Of a stretch of 64,000 nucleotides of DNA, positions 25,853 through 39,100 are shown piece after piece; within the stretch, counting starts at the first letter, position 1; each line of letters begins with the position of its first letter. The translations under genes and the position numbers were made by a program. The notes beneath the pieces were generated by a model. It did not search any database, was not told the origin of the DNA, and was given only the letters and a program-made list of their open reading frames with translations. Source of the DNA: Setaria digitata (taxonomy: Eukaryota > Nematoda > Chromadorea > Rhabditida > Setariidae); NCBI GenBank assembly GCA_003640385.1, contig RCAB01000186.1, forward strand, positions 48,634-112,633. The letters run 5' to 3'.

Positions 25853-27446
25853 TTTTCGTGAGAACTTATTCGAAATTTGACAAAAATATGCAAAGATTAA
25901 ATGAGTGCTATTCTGCTGATATCGGTGTTGCTTCTGGTCAGAAAGAAATTTTTACCACAAGTTTGAATTCCCGTAGGAATTGTTTGAAGTGACATTTTAG
26001 ATGTCGTTTTTGGAAATTGGTAAACAAGCAGGACCATTTGTCATGAAACATTGTCAAGATTTACCAGTCTTTATAAGACCAATTTCTTAATCAGATATAA
26101 ACTCTCGAAAAGTTTGCTGAAAAAGCTGTTAGTAAAGTTATTTTTACAATAAATACTACAGATATTGAAAAAATTTTTAACACTGGAATATAAAAGAGTA
26201 AAACTGAATTCAAAGTACGATATCAGAGAGTGTAACATTTAACGGATCCAGAACAAATAGTCATGTTACTAACTAATTTAATTCTATAATCTCAAAACAG
26301 GGAATAAATTGAATGCAAATTACAGGGTTAAAAATGGTGATTAACTGATAATGGGAACAAAAGAATTAATCGTTCAAAGTATTGTGTAATGTTTGAAGAT
26401 ATAATAAAGCTATTTGCAGCTTGAAACACGGAAGATAAAATTTGATGATTTGAAATTTTTTGTTCGAGAGCTTGTTAAGCAATTTTAGAATCGTAGCATC
26501 ATCTAGCTTAGGTATAAGTAGAGAAACATTATGCGGGTTTTTTCGTTGTAAGGTTGAATTGCTCTGCCAAAGTTTATCTCCCACAATTTGACATCGTAAA
26601 GTGAGATTTTAATAATGCAACTAAAGATAATTTTATTTCGATCCTTAATACTTTCGGTGGGTGTTGTGGAAATCGAAATTTTTCAAGAAATATTTCAGCC
26701 TGATTACTGAAATAATTGGTTGCCTGCAAACGACTATATCAGATTTACTTGAATGAATAAGGCATTTAATGACTGAATGTCACCTGCTGAGAAGGATTCA
26801 GAAGGACGAGTGAAAGAAGTACTGCTATCTTCGGGAAAGTTGTCGTACCAGGCAGACGTACGTAATAGTTTTTGTGAACTTAATGAAAGCTTTTCATTGA
26901 GGCTTTAATCGCTCTTACGCTCTAGCAAAGTTATCATTGAGATATAAAAATTTCAAAAAGAATTTCTCAATTTTTAAAGAAGTTTTATTTTGTTCCATGT
27001 CATAAAAAAAAAAAAAACCTTTCATTATAAATGAGTGCAATCTTTAAGCATATTTCCAAAAAGAACGATTGGCTAAAAAGTACTAACATTGGTATTTTAT
27101 TTCTAGATGCTAAATGAAGAAGCTTTATGGTCTTTCTTTGGAAGACGATGCTTTTTTTGTTAAGTGGAAGTATTAAGAAGGCAAGGAAAACGATGTGTGA
27201 AAATTACTCAGCTAATTAAAACTATTCGCACAATCGCTTTTGCTTTGAATTTTGTTAAATTAGTTTAATGTCTGAGCTGATTTTTTTTTTGCCATTGAAA
27301 AATCAGGATACCATTCTCTAAATTTCCTAATTACTACACTGAAAACTTAGCGATTTACATATTAACCAAGATTCATTTCCATTTGAGGATTTAATTTATA
27401 GTCACAATTCTCACATTATAGATTTGCTAGAACTTTTCAAATTTCG

Positions 27447-27602
27447 ATAAAGCTGGTTGTTTCAACTGAATTCAAAAAGGGAAAGAAAAATTATTTTTGA
27501 GCATTTAAAAGAAGCTTTCATTCCATATATTTTAAAATTTATAAATTTTGTTCACAAAAAGTTTGCTTCTTCTAATAATTCAGTTGAAACAACCAGCTAT
27601 AA
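27447..27602. mobile_element. MITE-like element: perfect 22-bp terminal inverted repeats flanked by ATAA
   Basis: AGCTGGTTGTTTCAACTGAA at 27451-27470 starts a 22-bp arm whose exact reverse complement is at 27577-27598. The same four bases, ATAA, lie directly outside both arms (27447-27450 and 27599-27602), as a target-site duplication would. The 104-bp interior is AT-rich and has no coding potential. The element is therefore non-autonomous. I cannot assign a superfamily. Confidence 0.7.
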
Positions 27603-29924
27603 AGCTCACTTCGAACATTAAAAAACTCTAAGGAACCCGTGAAAAATAATATATTTGACAGTTGGAATTACTGCGTAATATTTTCATTTTAAATATTTCC
27701 CGAAAATGAAGGAATTTTTTAATTTCAGATTTTGACATCCTCAACATACTGAAACTTTAATATATCATTCCCAGAACTAGTTTATTAATATCTTGATAGT
27801 AGATTTTTTCACCTGCTGGTTTATATTTCAGATATGCGTAATATCAAATTAACTTCAAAAATAAGAAAATAAAAATAAAAATTGAAAAAAAAAAACATTT
27901 TTCCTTTAAGACATATCGTCGCTTGTTTTTAAAAACTTTTATTCCCTAACTGGTCTTTTGGGGTAGTAAAAAATAAGCCTAAAGAATAATTTAAAAGATG
28001 CCCAGCACTTTCGGTCTATCCTGTGTTCTATAATTTACACGAGCTTTTTTCTCCAAGAAAAAAAAAAACCTTCACTTTTCTCAGAAGTGGCCAAATAGCT
28101 TTTCCGCCCATTCTTTTTCCCTTAAAAAGGACTTCCATTCCCCAAAACTGTTTAGGCATCTTCTCATCAACAATAAAATCCCAGCGCTTTCCTATCTTTT
28201 CTTCTTCCACTAATCCCGAAGATTTTGAGGCTTTTGGCTAATGATTTTTCATTCTCATTCTGCACATTTCCTTTGGAAACCATATAGAATTAGTAAGTTT
28301 ATTAGGACATGTAGAAAGATTTTATTTTAAATCTCTGCACTTTCATAAAGTACTATTTTTAATGTCTAATAAAAGTCATACAAATAATGCAAGTTCTATT
28401 TTGTACGATAGAGCTATAAACAGCAAGAAAATGACGAATGGCAAAGAGATTCAATCGAAAATTACTTCTCATTTTCGAATCTTCTTAATTTCTTTTTTTT
28501 TTTTGCCTTAAGAGTGAAGTGACACTTAGGTAGGACTTCCGGTCTCTTCTCAATCCTTAAAATTGCCAAAACATTTATGGTAAGGCTAATTTTCTGTCAG
28601 TATAGAATAAATTACTTTAATATAATACTGGACCTGATTCCGATTAGAAGCTGAATGGAGCCTGAATTACTAGAGAGGCCAAGGTTTCTACCTCTCATTC
28701 ATCGCCATTGTTCAGAAACAGTCAGCTAACGATTTTCAGAGCTATCACTTTTGTTTCTTTCTTATCATTCGTTTCTTTTTTAAGGGTCATTCTGATTGCA
28801 TTTGGATCATTTACTGCGCTATGTGTCATTTATGGTTTTCCAGGAGCATTACACTAAATGAGTTATAAAATATCAGCTTGTGCTGCTTTTCTTATTACAG
28901 CAAATTGAACAGAATCATCTTCTCTTCTCGTAATAATTCTAGCTGGACAAACATTTATCTTATTGATAAATTATTTACGTGGATTTGTTTCTACACGTAT
29001 CCTAAATCATAACAAACATTCCTAGGATAAGAAATAATTCTAGGGATGAGTTTATGCGTCTTCCTTCACTTTTTATTTTCTTTTCTTTAATTTGCTTTCG
29101 AGTGGAAATAAAAAACTATTTGGAATTGCTATATATGAGTTATGTGCAAATGGCATTAAACTATGTCAGGTAGAGTTAAGCTAAAAATTGTGAAATGATA
29201 GAATGGCCACCGTAAATTTCAAATTCTAAGTTCATATGCAGTATTTTACTTCTTCTATTACATAGCCATGAGAAGTCAGAAAGTGCAAGGAATGAAGCAA
29301 ATGCATTTGATTTTTGATATGCATTAGATTTAATAGAATTTAACTCTGCCAGAAATTGTGGATCTGAAAGCTTTTTTCCTGAAAGTGATTTTCGACGAAA
29401 TAAAAACTAGCATTTTTAATCAGCTAATTAACATCGAAATCATTATAGCTTTAATCCATTATTTAAGGACTACTACTCAATTTTCAGGCAACATTTGTTT
29501 CTTTCTAAAATAGCATTTTTTTTTTTTCGAATTCCTCAATTTTATTGTTTAATAAGTTATAACCCGGACAATGATGAACAGTTCTGGAACTCCATTTGTT
29601 TGATTTCTTACGCTTCCTTTGAAAAAATTTGAAATATTACAATATTTAGCAACTTTTCGAGATTAGATCATTTGCTCTCATTTACTACAATATTTCTAAA
29701 ATGGCAATTTTTCCGATGCAATTAATTTACGGTTGAATGTTTTTTTTTTTTAACTCAGTAGAAGTTGAAAGTCAATGGTGGAAAGTATGCAAGGTGTTCA
29801 TTTCCTCGTAAAAAGTATGCATCAGTTCATTTCTTTTTTAAAAGTAGGGAACAGTGAGAACAAGTGACAATTCTTTTCAGAAGGTTTTTAAATTCATAAT
29901 ATTCAGCTAAAAGTAATTGTTCAG

Positions 29925-31612
29925 ATGATATCATTATTAGTATTGTTGATAAATGGTTGCTCGGGCAATGATACACCATTCGTTATCAATCGCGCAACAA
30001 ATCGAGTTGAATTCTCAGAATTATTGCTAGGATATAATTATAATCAGGCTGATAACCGTTCTGTCGAGGTATTTGTGGTTTCTCTTCCAAGCTTATTTAT
30101 TTACTATCTTATACAACTTAAATTAATTGTTTGCTGATTAAACTAGCTGTTTAAAGTTAATCTTAACAAATTTTTTGCTAGTTAGTTTCGTTCCCTTATT
30201 TTTTTTTTTAATTTAAATTTAGTTTGCTACACTTATTCTCTTTTTTTTACTATTTTATATGAAGCAAAATGCAAAACGCCAGAAATTATTATTTAGATGG
30301 CAGGGATGAAAACATAATTTTTTGTTTACTTAAAAAGTTTCAAGAAAATAATCAAACTTAGAGAAGCAAATCTTCTTTATTTTAAATTCAGTAAAATATT
30401 CGAGACCGAATTTGTTTTTTTAGCCTTGTGAACTATTATTTCCCGGATTGAACTATTTGTATTTCTCGTATTAAAAAAATAATGATGAAAATATTTCTAA
30501 TCATGCTAATCAGTTATCATATTTCAGGTGGTGATAAGCTTTGCAATACGTCACGTGCTTGTTTATTCCCAAAGGATTTCTTTATCATGTGAAATTTTCC
30601 AAACATGGTATGATTCACGTCTTAAATATTCTGGCGCAAAATCCATTACTGTATGTGTTATTAAACTCTTAATAGAATTAAAAATTAAAAAAAATAAGAA
30701 ATTAATTTTTCCTTTCATTAATTTGTTTATCAAATACTGAATTAGATTGAAGTTGTATAGGAAAAGTTCAGGAAGCATTTCAGTCCCTTTGCTTTATTTT
30801 ACTTCGCATTAAATTTTGGAATTGCTCTAGTCAATTTTGCAAATTATTTCAGCTTTCAGATCCCAAAAAGTATAAAAATTTGGAAGCCTGATACAAACTT
30901 TGTCAATTCCGACGTAACTTATGGTGCGGAATCGCTTCGTTTATACTCTGATGGTAATATTTGCTGGAAACAACGAGCTGTTTTAGCATTTCCTTGTGTT
31001 GCTGACATTGTTTTTAAACAAGTAAGAAAAGACTCTTAGCCTATTTCCATCGACTGATTGCAGTAGGATTGATAAACTGATTGGATAACAGCGACTAACT
31101 GAATTAAGCGAATGAAAATTTCCGCATAGATTTATCCAATGAACAGTCAGTACTTCGTAGTACTTCTTCTTTGTGCTACAGATGGAACTTCAGTTCACGT
31201 AAGTGATATACTCTGAAACGTATGCACAAACTGATTTGATCTATACATTCATTGTAACGCAGTATCCGAAAACATCGGAAACCGATATTTTAGGATAAAA
31301 TGTCTGCTTATGGTTTTCTTGTAAATAATTAATCAATTTCAGGATGATGTGTCAGCTCTGAATTGTTCATTGATTATTGGCAGTTTCGACAATTCAGGAG
31401 CAAAATCTATAGTTTACACAGTTGGCAGCATAATATTTAAATCGAATCTAAATCCATCATACAATTCCCTAATGATGAATTACACGAGTACAACGCTTGA
31501 GGAAGTTGCATTAAACGGGGAATCAGTGTTTCAAACTGCCATACATCTTCTGATCGAATCGAATCTAACTGCTAACAGTAATGGAATAGAATTATTCTCG
31601 TATAATTTCTGA
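29925..31612 (+). CDS. secreted protein consisting of a Cys-loop receptor ligand-binding domain only
   Basis: Four exons join in phase 0 to 232 aa: 29925-30068, 30528-30650, 30860-31021 and 31343-31612 (TGA). It starts with a short signal peptide (MISLLVLLINGCSG). The rest follows the neurotransmitter-gated ion channel extracellular domain: the N-terminal helix (SELLLGYNYN), VVISFAIRHVLVYSQR, FQTWYDSRLKYSG, KIWKPDTNFVNS, LYSDGNICWKQ, then the two Cys-loop cysteines (FPCVADI... and ALNCSLIIGSFDNSG). The loop holds 15 residues between cysteines instead of the usual 13 and lacks the FPF motif. The protein stops at the end of this domain; there are no transmembrane segments, and I found no exon for them up to 33.1 kb. 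It could be a soluble, binding-protein-like decoy (compare molluscan AChBP), or the relic of a channel gene. The ligand is unknown. Confidence 0.72.
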
Positions 31613-33118
31613 AGGCATTTCAAGGCTTTAACTTTGCTTTGTTTAGCAGAAATGGGTAAAATCAAGAGTTTTTGGCTTTCTGCAGTATTTATTATTTGAA
31701 AGTTAAGAAATTTCTTATTATATGCATCTCTTTTATGAGACTAATAGATGCAAATTTTCCATAGCCATTTAAGATATAACTTTGATATAAGCTAGATATT
31801 AAGATTCCTCCATAAAGAAAATTGTCGCTGAAACTTTTGACTCACTTGACATACGAACTAATAAGTTTTTATGCAGAAACTTAGTGTGCTAAATAGTCTT
31901 GGAGTGACACTTTAAGGGACTAATGTAGCATTAATTCTGTTTCAATAATTATAAAAGCTTATGTAAAATTGTCATTTAATGTTTAATTTTGAGTTACACA
32001 AATATAAATAAGGTTTGGTAAAAATTGAAACCTCTGTGTAAGTTATTAGTAGAATCTATAAACGGTACAGTATATGCAGCTAATGAATTCAAATTCATTG
32101 ACAAATTTTAGTTTGTACATAAGTCAAGATGTAATCCTGACATTTAAAAATATCCAAAAAAAAAAACTTTCATTTACAATGTCTAAAAACAATATTTTGA
32201 AATTGCGTTCATCACATACAGTTTAATTAACAAAACTAATTCATTTGCTGCAAACTATGTTTCATCAAATAAGTGGCAGAAATAGAAAGAAAGAAAGAGA
32301 AAGAGAAAGAGAGTTAATTGTGTTTTATAGAAATTTGTAACTTCTTTTCTATGGTACANGATGAAAGAGAGTTAATTGTGTTTTATAGAAATTTGTAACT
32401 TCTTTTCTATGGTACAATTTAAATTATTAAAATACTCTTTCTGCTAATTATGATAAAAGATCAAATTTTATTTCTTATTAATGTTTAAATAAATGCATAT
32501 TCTTTTCCTAATCTGAATATTGAACAGATATTTCATAGCAAAGTTTTAAAACAATTACATAAAAACTTTATTTTAGCAGCAGCCATTTAATATAATTTTC
32601 TCAGAATCAATTAAAAAAAAAAAAAAAAGAAAAAGAGTGGCTGATATAATTCATTTTAAATTAGTTGTCATTGGCGAATGAGATTATGCCAATTTGTTGA
32701 CTGAAATGGCAGGCAAGCTACTATGTTCAGTTCCATTTCTCATTTTTGTGCTGGATTGAGTATTTTAGTCCTCTTTTCTTTTATTTTATTTTGCGGCAAA
32801 TTTATCGAAATGATAACTTTTGATTTTTTAAAAAATGCTTCAAGTCAAGAAGATGAAGAAAGCCCTTAAAATTCCTTGATTTATTAAATAAGCAGCTAGA
32901 GAAAGTTGGAGGAACTGTGATAAAAGAGAGAGATGAGGACGAACTCTAATTACTTTGCTTTTTATAGAAAATGCTTCTCAATGAAATTTAATTAAAATTA
33001 TTTTGCTTGCTGACTTTTCTTTATTTTAGTTTGCCAGTAATGTTGTATTCAGATCACTTGAAATCCGTCATGAATACTTTACACAAATTGCTTTTGATTT
33101 AATTTGCAGAACGTAAAA
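31613..33118. other. intergenic region upstream of the NRPS, with an assembly join
   Basis: No exon seen. A GA-rich tract at about 32280-32312 is followed by a direct duplication around a single N at 32359. The final bases (TTTGCAG, ending at 33109) form a good splice acceptor ten bases before the NRPS start codon, which suits trans-splicing or an unseen 5' exon. Confidence 0.6.
32305..32416. repeat. 54-bp direct duplication around a single N (assembly join)
   Basis: 32305-32358 and 32363-32416 are identical as far as I can read and are separated only by CNGAT-type junction bases with the N at 32359. This is the pattern of two overlapping contigs placed end to end, not a biological tandem repeat. 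Confidence 0.75.
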
Positions 33119-36100
33119 ATGGAACTGAAGAAAATCTTGCTACCACTGGTAACCGAAAACCGTAAACGATTTGCAGATAATTCATTGCTGCTTGTGATTG
33201 ATTCTGTTAAAATTTGCAACGGAGAAATGGATCTGGAAAAATCATTGCCAAAATCACCTGCCGGACTAAATAATTTGACACTTCTGAAGGTTACTTCAGG
33301 AAACGATCTAGTTCAAGGCTATGCTGGTGAAATACGTTACTGGCAAACAAAACCATATAGGAATTTAGATGAAATCATAGCTAATATGAAGAAAAAGGAC
33401 AATTTGTACAAATCGTCTTTGAAGATTTTGGAAGAAATCACTTCATGGCAAGGAGACCGAACAAATAATGAAGAGTTCGCTACAGTAATTCGATTTACGT
33501 TTAGCAGTGATAATGAATCTTTTGTTTCTGACGGAGAAGTGTTAACTTGTCTGGAATACTCTTTACAAACTCACTTCATGATTTCAATGCTATTGTCGGT
33601 GGAGGAAATTAAGCAAGTGGCGCTGCCGCTAATTATTTTTCGGCAATTATGGGTTGTAATTACAGAATCAAAATTAGCTAATGTAAGCATGAAACTTTAT
33701 GACTTTGAAGGATTTGAGTGTGGTTATATCAAAGGAATCACTTTCAACAATGGATTTCTAGAATGCTTTGGAAATTTTTCAGAAAAGCGTAACAGAACAA
33801 CAGAATACGAAGCTTCTGAAAATGTCGAAGAAAAATTAAGAAGGAACAGTAGCAGATTTAATGAACGCCGCCCTTATGACGTGAAAGAAATGATTCAAGA
33901 AAGTGAAAAATTAGCAGAACTCGATAAAACGCATTCTATGGATTCTGCTGATAAGGAAATATGCCATCTATCAGACTGTGCTGCAGATGACGAAAAAAAA
34001 TTATTGATAAGTGATAGAATTCGAAAAGTAGTGGAGATGATAATTCAGAAACCGTGCAACGATGATCAGGCATCATTTCTATCGTTTGGATTTGATTCTT
34101 TGAAATTATCAAAATTGGATTTTGCACTGCAGAGAGAGTTTTCTGGGAATTTTTTGTTACCTTACGGATGCAGTCATTATCATCCGAGTGTTGCTGCTCT
34201 TAGTGAATATATCCTCACAATCTTCACTCAACAAAATAACATTTCGGATAAAGTACAATCTATAAATTTCCAGTTGCTAGATGAAAAACTGATAACAATT
34301 ATCAGAAGTGGTGCTGAAATATCTTTGAGTGCAGCACAAAAACGATTAGTTTTCCTCAATCAGTTGGATCCCGGACGAAAGTTAGCATTTATTGAGACTT
34401 TGAAATTTAAAGTGAAAGATTTCAAAACCAATAAATTCCAGAAAACATTTAATAGAGTGATAGCAAGACATACAGTACTGCGAACGATTTATACAGTAAC
34501 AGGTCAGACCGTTTTATCACTTACTGAGGCTTATTTCTTAATTTGTATAGAATCTGATATCACATCCAGACTGTGGAAACCAATCGAGCTGTTTGACATC
34601 TCACCTCCAATGAGAGTATTTGTCGCTACAGAGGAAGATAGTAAAGGAAACGAAAAACTGAAGGATGAAAACTTCTCTGATCATACATGTCAAGAAGAAA
34701 ATGAATGGATTCAGAAAAGGAAAAATAGACAAGTTATGATGAGCAAGTTTACAAACACTTCAGTTCTGATTATCATTCAGTTACATCATATTATGATTGA
34801 TGGCTTTTCGATAAAGTTATTAATAAATGAGCTGCATACACTTTACTGTGAAAATAAGCCGTTGAGACCAGCAGTGTATCAGTATGGACATTATGTCATT
34901 CTAGAAGATCAGCAGAGGCAAGATTTTGAAGGCCGGAAGTTACGTGAGGATTTCTGGCAGCACTTGATCCATGAAGTAACACTTCAGACACTGCCATTGG
35001 ATGAAACTAAACATTGCATCGGAAAATATTTAGGCCGTTGTTTGCAAGTTGGACTAGATTCAGGAACCAAGGAAAATCTGAAAAACTTAGCTGTTCATTG
35101 CAGTGCAACACAATTTTCAGTCCTTCTTGCCAATTTTCAACTTCTGTTGTACAAAAGATTCGGATTCAAGGATTCTTGTATCGGTATAGCAGTTGCCCAA
35201 AGAGAAATTTCCGAGTTATCCACTGTTCTTGGCTGTCTATTAAATGTGGTACCTTTGATCAATACAATTGATTCTAATGATCAAGTTCATAATTTTATTG
35301 CAAAGTCTTGCAACCGTTTGAATGAATGTATTCGAAAGCAAATGCAGTTTGATGACTTGATTGCAACTTTGCAATTAGAACGTGATTCACCGAATTTGCC
35401 ACTTTTTCAAGTTTTGTTCATTCTGGACGATAATAATTACGACTTTGACATCAACCGTCCTAATAACTTAGACGATGGCACCGATAATAAAGAGGAAATT
35501 ATAAAGCAGTACAACGAAAGTTTTCAGAACTATGATTCAAATTTTGCACAGTACGATCAGGTTTGGTGCTTTCAGTATCGTGGAGAAAATATAACAATAA
35601 TAATTGAATATAATGATAGTCGATTCTGCAGAAACACTTTGGAGACAATGGTGCATCAGTACTTCAGACTTCTCAATAGAATGTCGCAGAATCTTCATGT
35701 TTCAGTCCAGAACATAAAAATGATAAGTTCTGTGGAAGAATTTGACAATTACCGACTAAGAATTAAAAACCGATGTGATTTCCCACAAAAATGCACCGTT
35801 CTGGATCTTGTCAAAAAACAAAACAAGATGAATCCTTACTGTAACAAAATTATACAAGAAGGAGTGACATTTTCGAACATCTTCTTACAAAGGAAAAGTA
35901 ATCAGTTAGCAAGATTTCTTACACAGAAATGGTTGCAATTTCTGGGAGAAAACATGCAAAAGGACAGCTTTGTGGTACTTATTTTCGACCGCTCCATTTT
36001 TTTTTTACTGATAATTTTTGCGTTATGGAAAAGCGGCATTGGAATAGCTCCGCTGAATCCAGAAATTTTTTCAGGTAACTTAGACGAAATCCTTGAAAAA

Positions 36101-39100
36101 TTTCTTCATCCGGGTTGCATTTATGAGTGCAAGGAAAAACTGATTCGTGAAAAATTGCTTCAGGATTTTCAAAGTCAAACTATTAAGAAGCAAAATATTG
36201 TATTTAAACATGATATCAACGAAGTAATCAGTTTAATTTCCAGATATTCTGACCAGGAACTCCGGAAAAAGCTAACTGAGCAAGACTTGGCCTACATGAC
36301 ATTTACGTCAGGTAGTACTGGTAAACCAAAGCAAATCTGTACTGAGTTTTACGGACTCAACAATTTACTGCTGAATTATGCAGAGCAATTGCATATTAAG
36401 CCGAGCAGTAACATTTATCAGGTGGTAAATCCATCGTTTGACATATTTTTTGCAGATCTCCTAGAAGCTCAAACAAACGGAGCAAGTCTACAGCTTGCAA
36501 GTCAGAAAATACCCAGTTTAGAAGAAATGTCAACGGTCACTCACGCTTACATTATGCCAGCTTATTTGTCTGCTATTCCAATAAAACAATTTAAAAAAAT
36601 TATGAACTTAAACTTAATTAATTTCGGTGGAGACTATATTCAATCTAAAGTATTACAGGATGCTATTCACGCAGGACTTCACTTTTACAATCAATACGGT
36701 GTAACCGAACATTCTATCTATTCTACCTGTAAATTAATGAAAGTTGGAGATAAAATTTCATCTGTTGGAAAACCCTTTAGAAACATTTGCTTTTCCATTC
36801 GCGATTGTGACAAAAATTTATGTGGAAAGCGTGTTACTGGAATTTGCTGTATTTCGGGACCAGGAATTAGTCGAGGTTATTATGATAATCCTTGCCTTAA
36901 CCAAAAATCGTTTCTGAATAATGACGATCTGACACAACTTGAATTACTATTAAATTCTGATGACTACTACTTCTGGACTGGTGACCTGGCTAAGATAGAA
37001 AACAGTGCTGGAGAGATGTTTTTTCATGGACGTAATGATTTTAAAGCAAAAATTCGAGGCATGCAAGTTGATATTACTACAATTGAAGCTCTATTGGGAC
37101 AGCATCCGTTAGTGAAAGAATGTATTGTCTGTTTGCAAAAAACAGAAACAAAAGAACTTCTGATAGCTTATATCATTTGTCACAGAGATATAACAAAGGA
37201 AGAGGAAGGACCGCTAGTGGTGAAGAGTTTGAGAGAATACTTACTGATAAGGCTACCAATTTATATGGTTCCAAGTGAGTATGTTTTTGTTCGAGAATTC
37301 CCACTAAATTACAATGGGAAAGTTGATCGGAAGCAATTGCCTACACCAAATGAACTCCCGAAATCGAATATGTCTCCAAAGGCGGATTATATTTTGGAAC
37401 GATGGGAGAAACAGGTGATGGAGATATTTTTTACACTGCTTCCGGGAAAGGCTATTCAACTCGAAGATTCATTTTTTGAAGCAGGTGGTGATTCACTGAA
37501 GGCATTAATTGCTATCCAAAATATTAAAAATGAAACTGGCATAGATCTTCGACTTCGGGATATTTTCGAGCTAGTATCTTTCAAAGCTATTTTGCAGCGT
37601 TTGAGGGAGAATTTTTCAACAGTTGGTTGCAACAAAGTTGAAAATTCAGAAAACCTGGGATTAACAAAGTCTAATCTGAATTCAATGCAGATTCATGATG
37701 AGCCAAAGAAAGAAGCAAAGGAGGACTTAATAAAATTAGCTGATGTAGTAAATAAGGATGCTGAGGAGATCATAGGGGATGGAATCATGGCCAAAATGAT
37801 GTCCTGGCCATCTAAAAATTGTAACGAAGATAGGCAGAGGGGTAAATTTTGGTTCGATGGAAGTATTCCAGTAAGTCTACAGCAGGAAAGACTTTTATTT
37901 CTTTATAGCTTTGGAATAGAGTATCGAAAAAGTTATGAATTACAATTTTTAATCAATTTCCATGGAGTTATGAATCTTAAAAGTTTGAATATTGCTCTCA
38001 ATTATGTTATGAGAAAGCATCGACTTTTGCGGACGATATTTTTACAAGAAAATGGGAAAACAATTCAGGAATTGACATCTTTAAGTGAATGCTACATTGA
38101 AATTCAGAGAAATATGCTTAAGAAGAGAACGAGAATGAGAGTAGAATTGCCAAATTCATACGATACACCTTTGCTAGCAGTAGCGGTTTCCGACAATGCA
38201 GAGCTTTTGCTGATTCTCGATCATCTCATTGCAGATGGCCGATCAATTGCTATTCTCACCAACGATATTGTAGAATTTTACAAAAGAGTTATCAGTGAAG
38301 GTAGCATTTTCTTTGACACCAGTGAAACGGGTAGCAGTTATGCCGAATTCTGTTTGAAACAACGAAGTCAACTGGAGAAGTTTTGGGTTGCCTTACGGAA
38401 TGCCGATTCGTATCTGATTAGCAGTGATAAGACGGAGCTGCAATTGCAGAAAGAATCTGGAGAGTTGGAAAAGATGATTTCAAAACTTCACAATTTTCCA
38501 CCTCTTTCTCTTCAAGGTGATCTGTCCAACGAAACATCTGACAAGAGATGCAATATCATTAAGCTCAAAATGCCTGTAAATTTGTTAGCAATTAAAGAAT
38601 TCTGCATGGAAAAGCAGTGCACTTTATTTGCTTATTTGTTGTGCATATTTTCTCTAACTGTAAGATCCATACTGTCTAATGAGCAGAAACATTGTTTTGC
38701 CGTTGTAAGTTCTGCACTGAATCGTACGTCTGATACAATAAACTGCGTTGGATTATTTGTTAATACTGTGATCATTCCGGTTGATACTTATTTTCAGGAT
38801 ATTAATAAACTAATTAGCAATCTTCAGCAAAATATTGCGGAAGCTCTTGAATTTCAGCATATTCCGTTCCATTATATCATTCAGAAGCTAAATCCAAAAC
38901 GAAGTATTACAGGCACAGAAGCATACCAAATTTCTTTTGTGCTGCAGAATGCTTCCGCAACAACGCTACCAAAAATTGATGGTGTTGAAACGGCTGCCGA
39001 AGAAACTGCTGCAAAGTATGCAAAATTTGATCAAGCATGGTACTGTGCTGAATTTCAGGACTATCTTGAAATGTCGGTGGAGTACAGAATTGCAAAGTAC

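Larger units (their letters stand above)
24927..29924. other. intergenic region with three inverted-repeat elements
   Basis: About 5 kb with no exon I can support. It contains imperfect fold-backs at 25.6-25.85 kb and a MITE-like element at 27.45 kb. The open frame at 28.0-28.2 kb is open on both strands and low in complexity. Confidence 0.6.

Noticed and set aside
28023..28241. ORF at 28.0-28.2 kb as a gene
   Set aside because: Open on both strands over the same interval, with no splice partner or recognisable motif.
33104..33118. TTG at 33104 as the NRPS start
   Set aside because: It overlaps the splice acceptor TTTGCAG; nuclear genes of nematodes start at ATG, and the first in-frame ATG after the acceptor is 33119.
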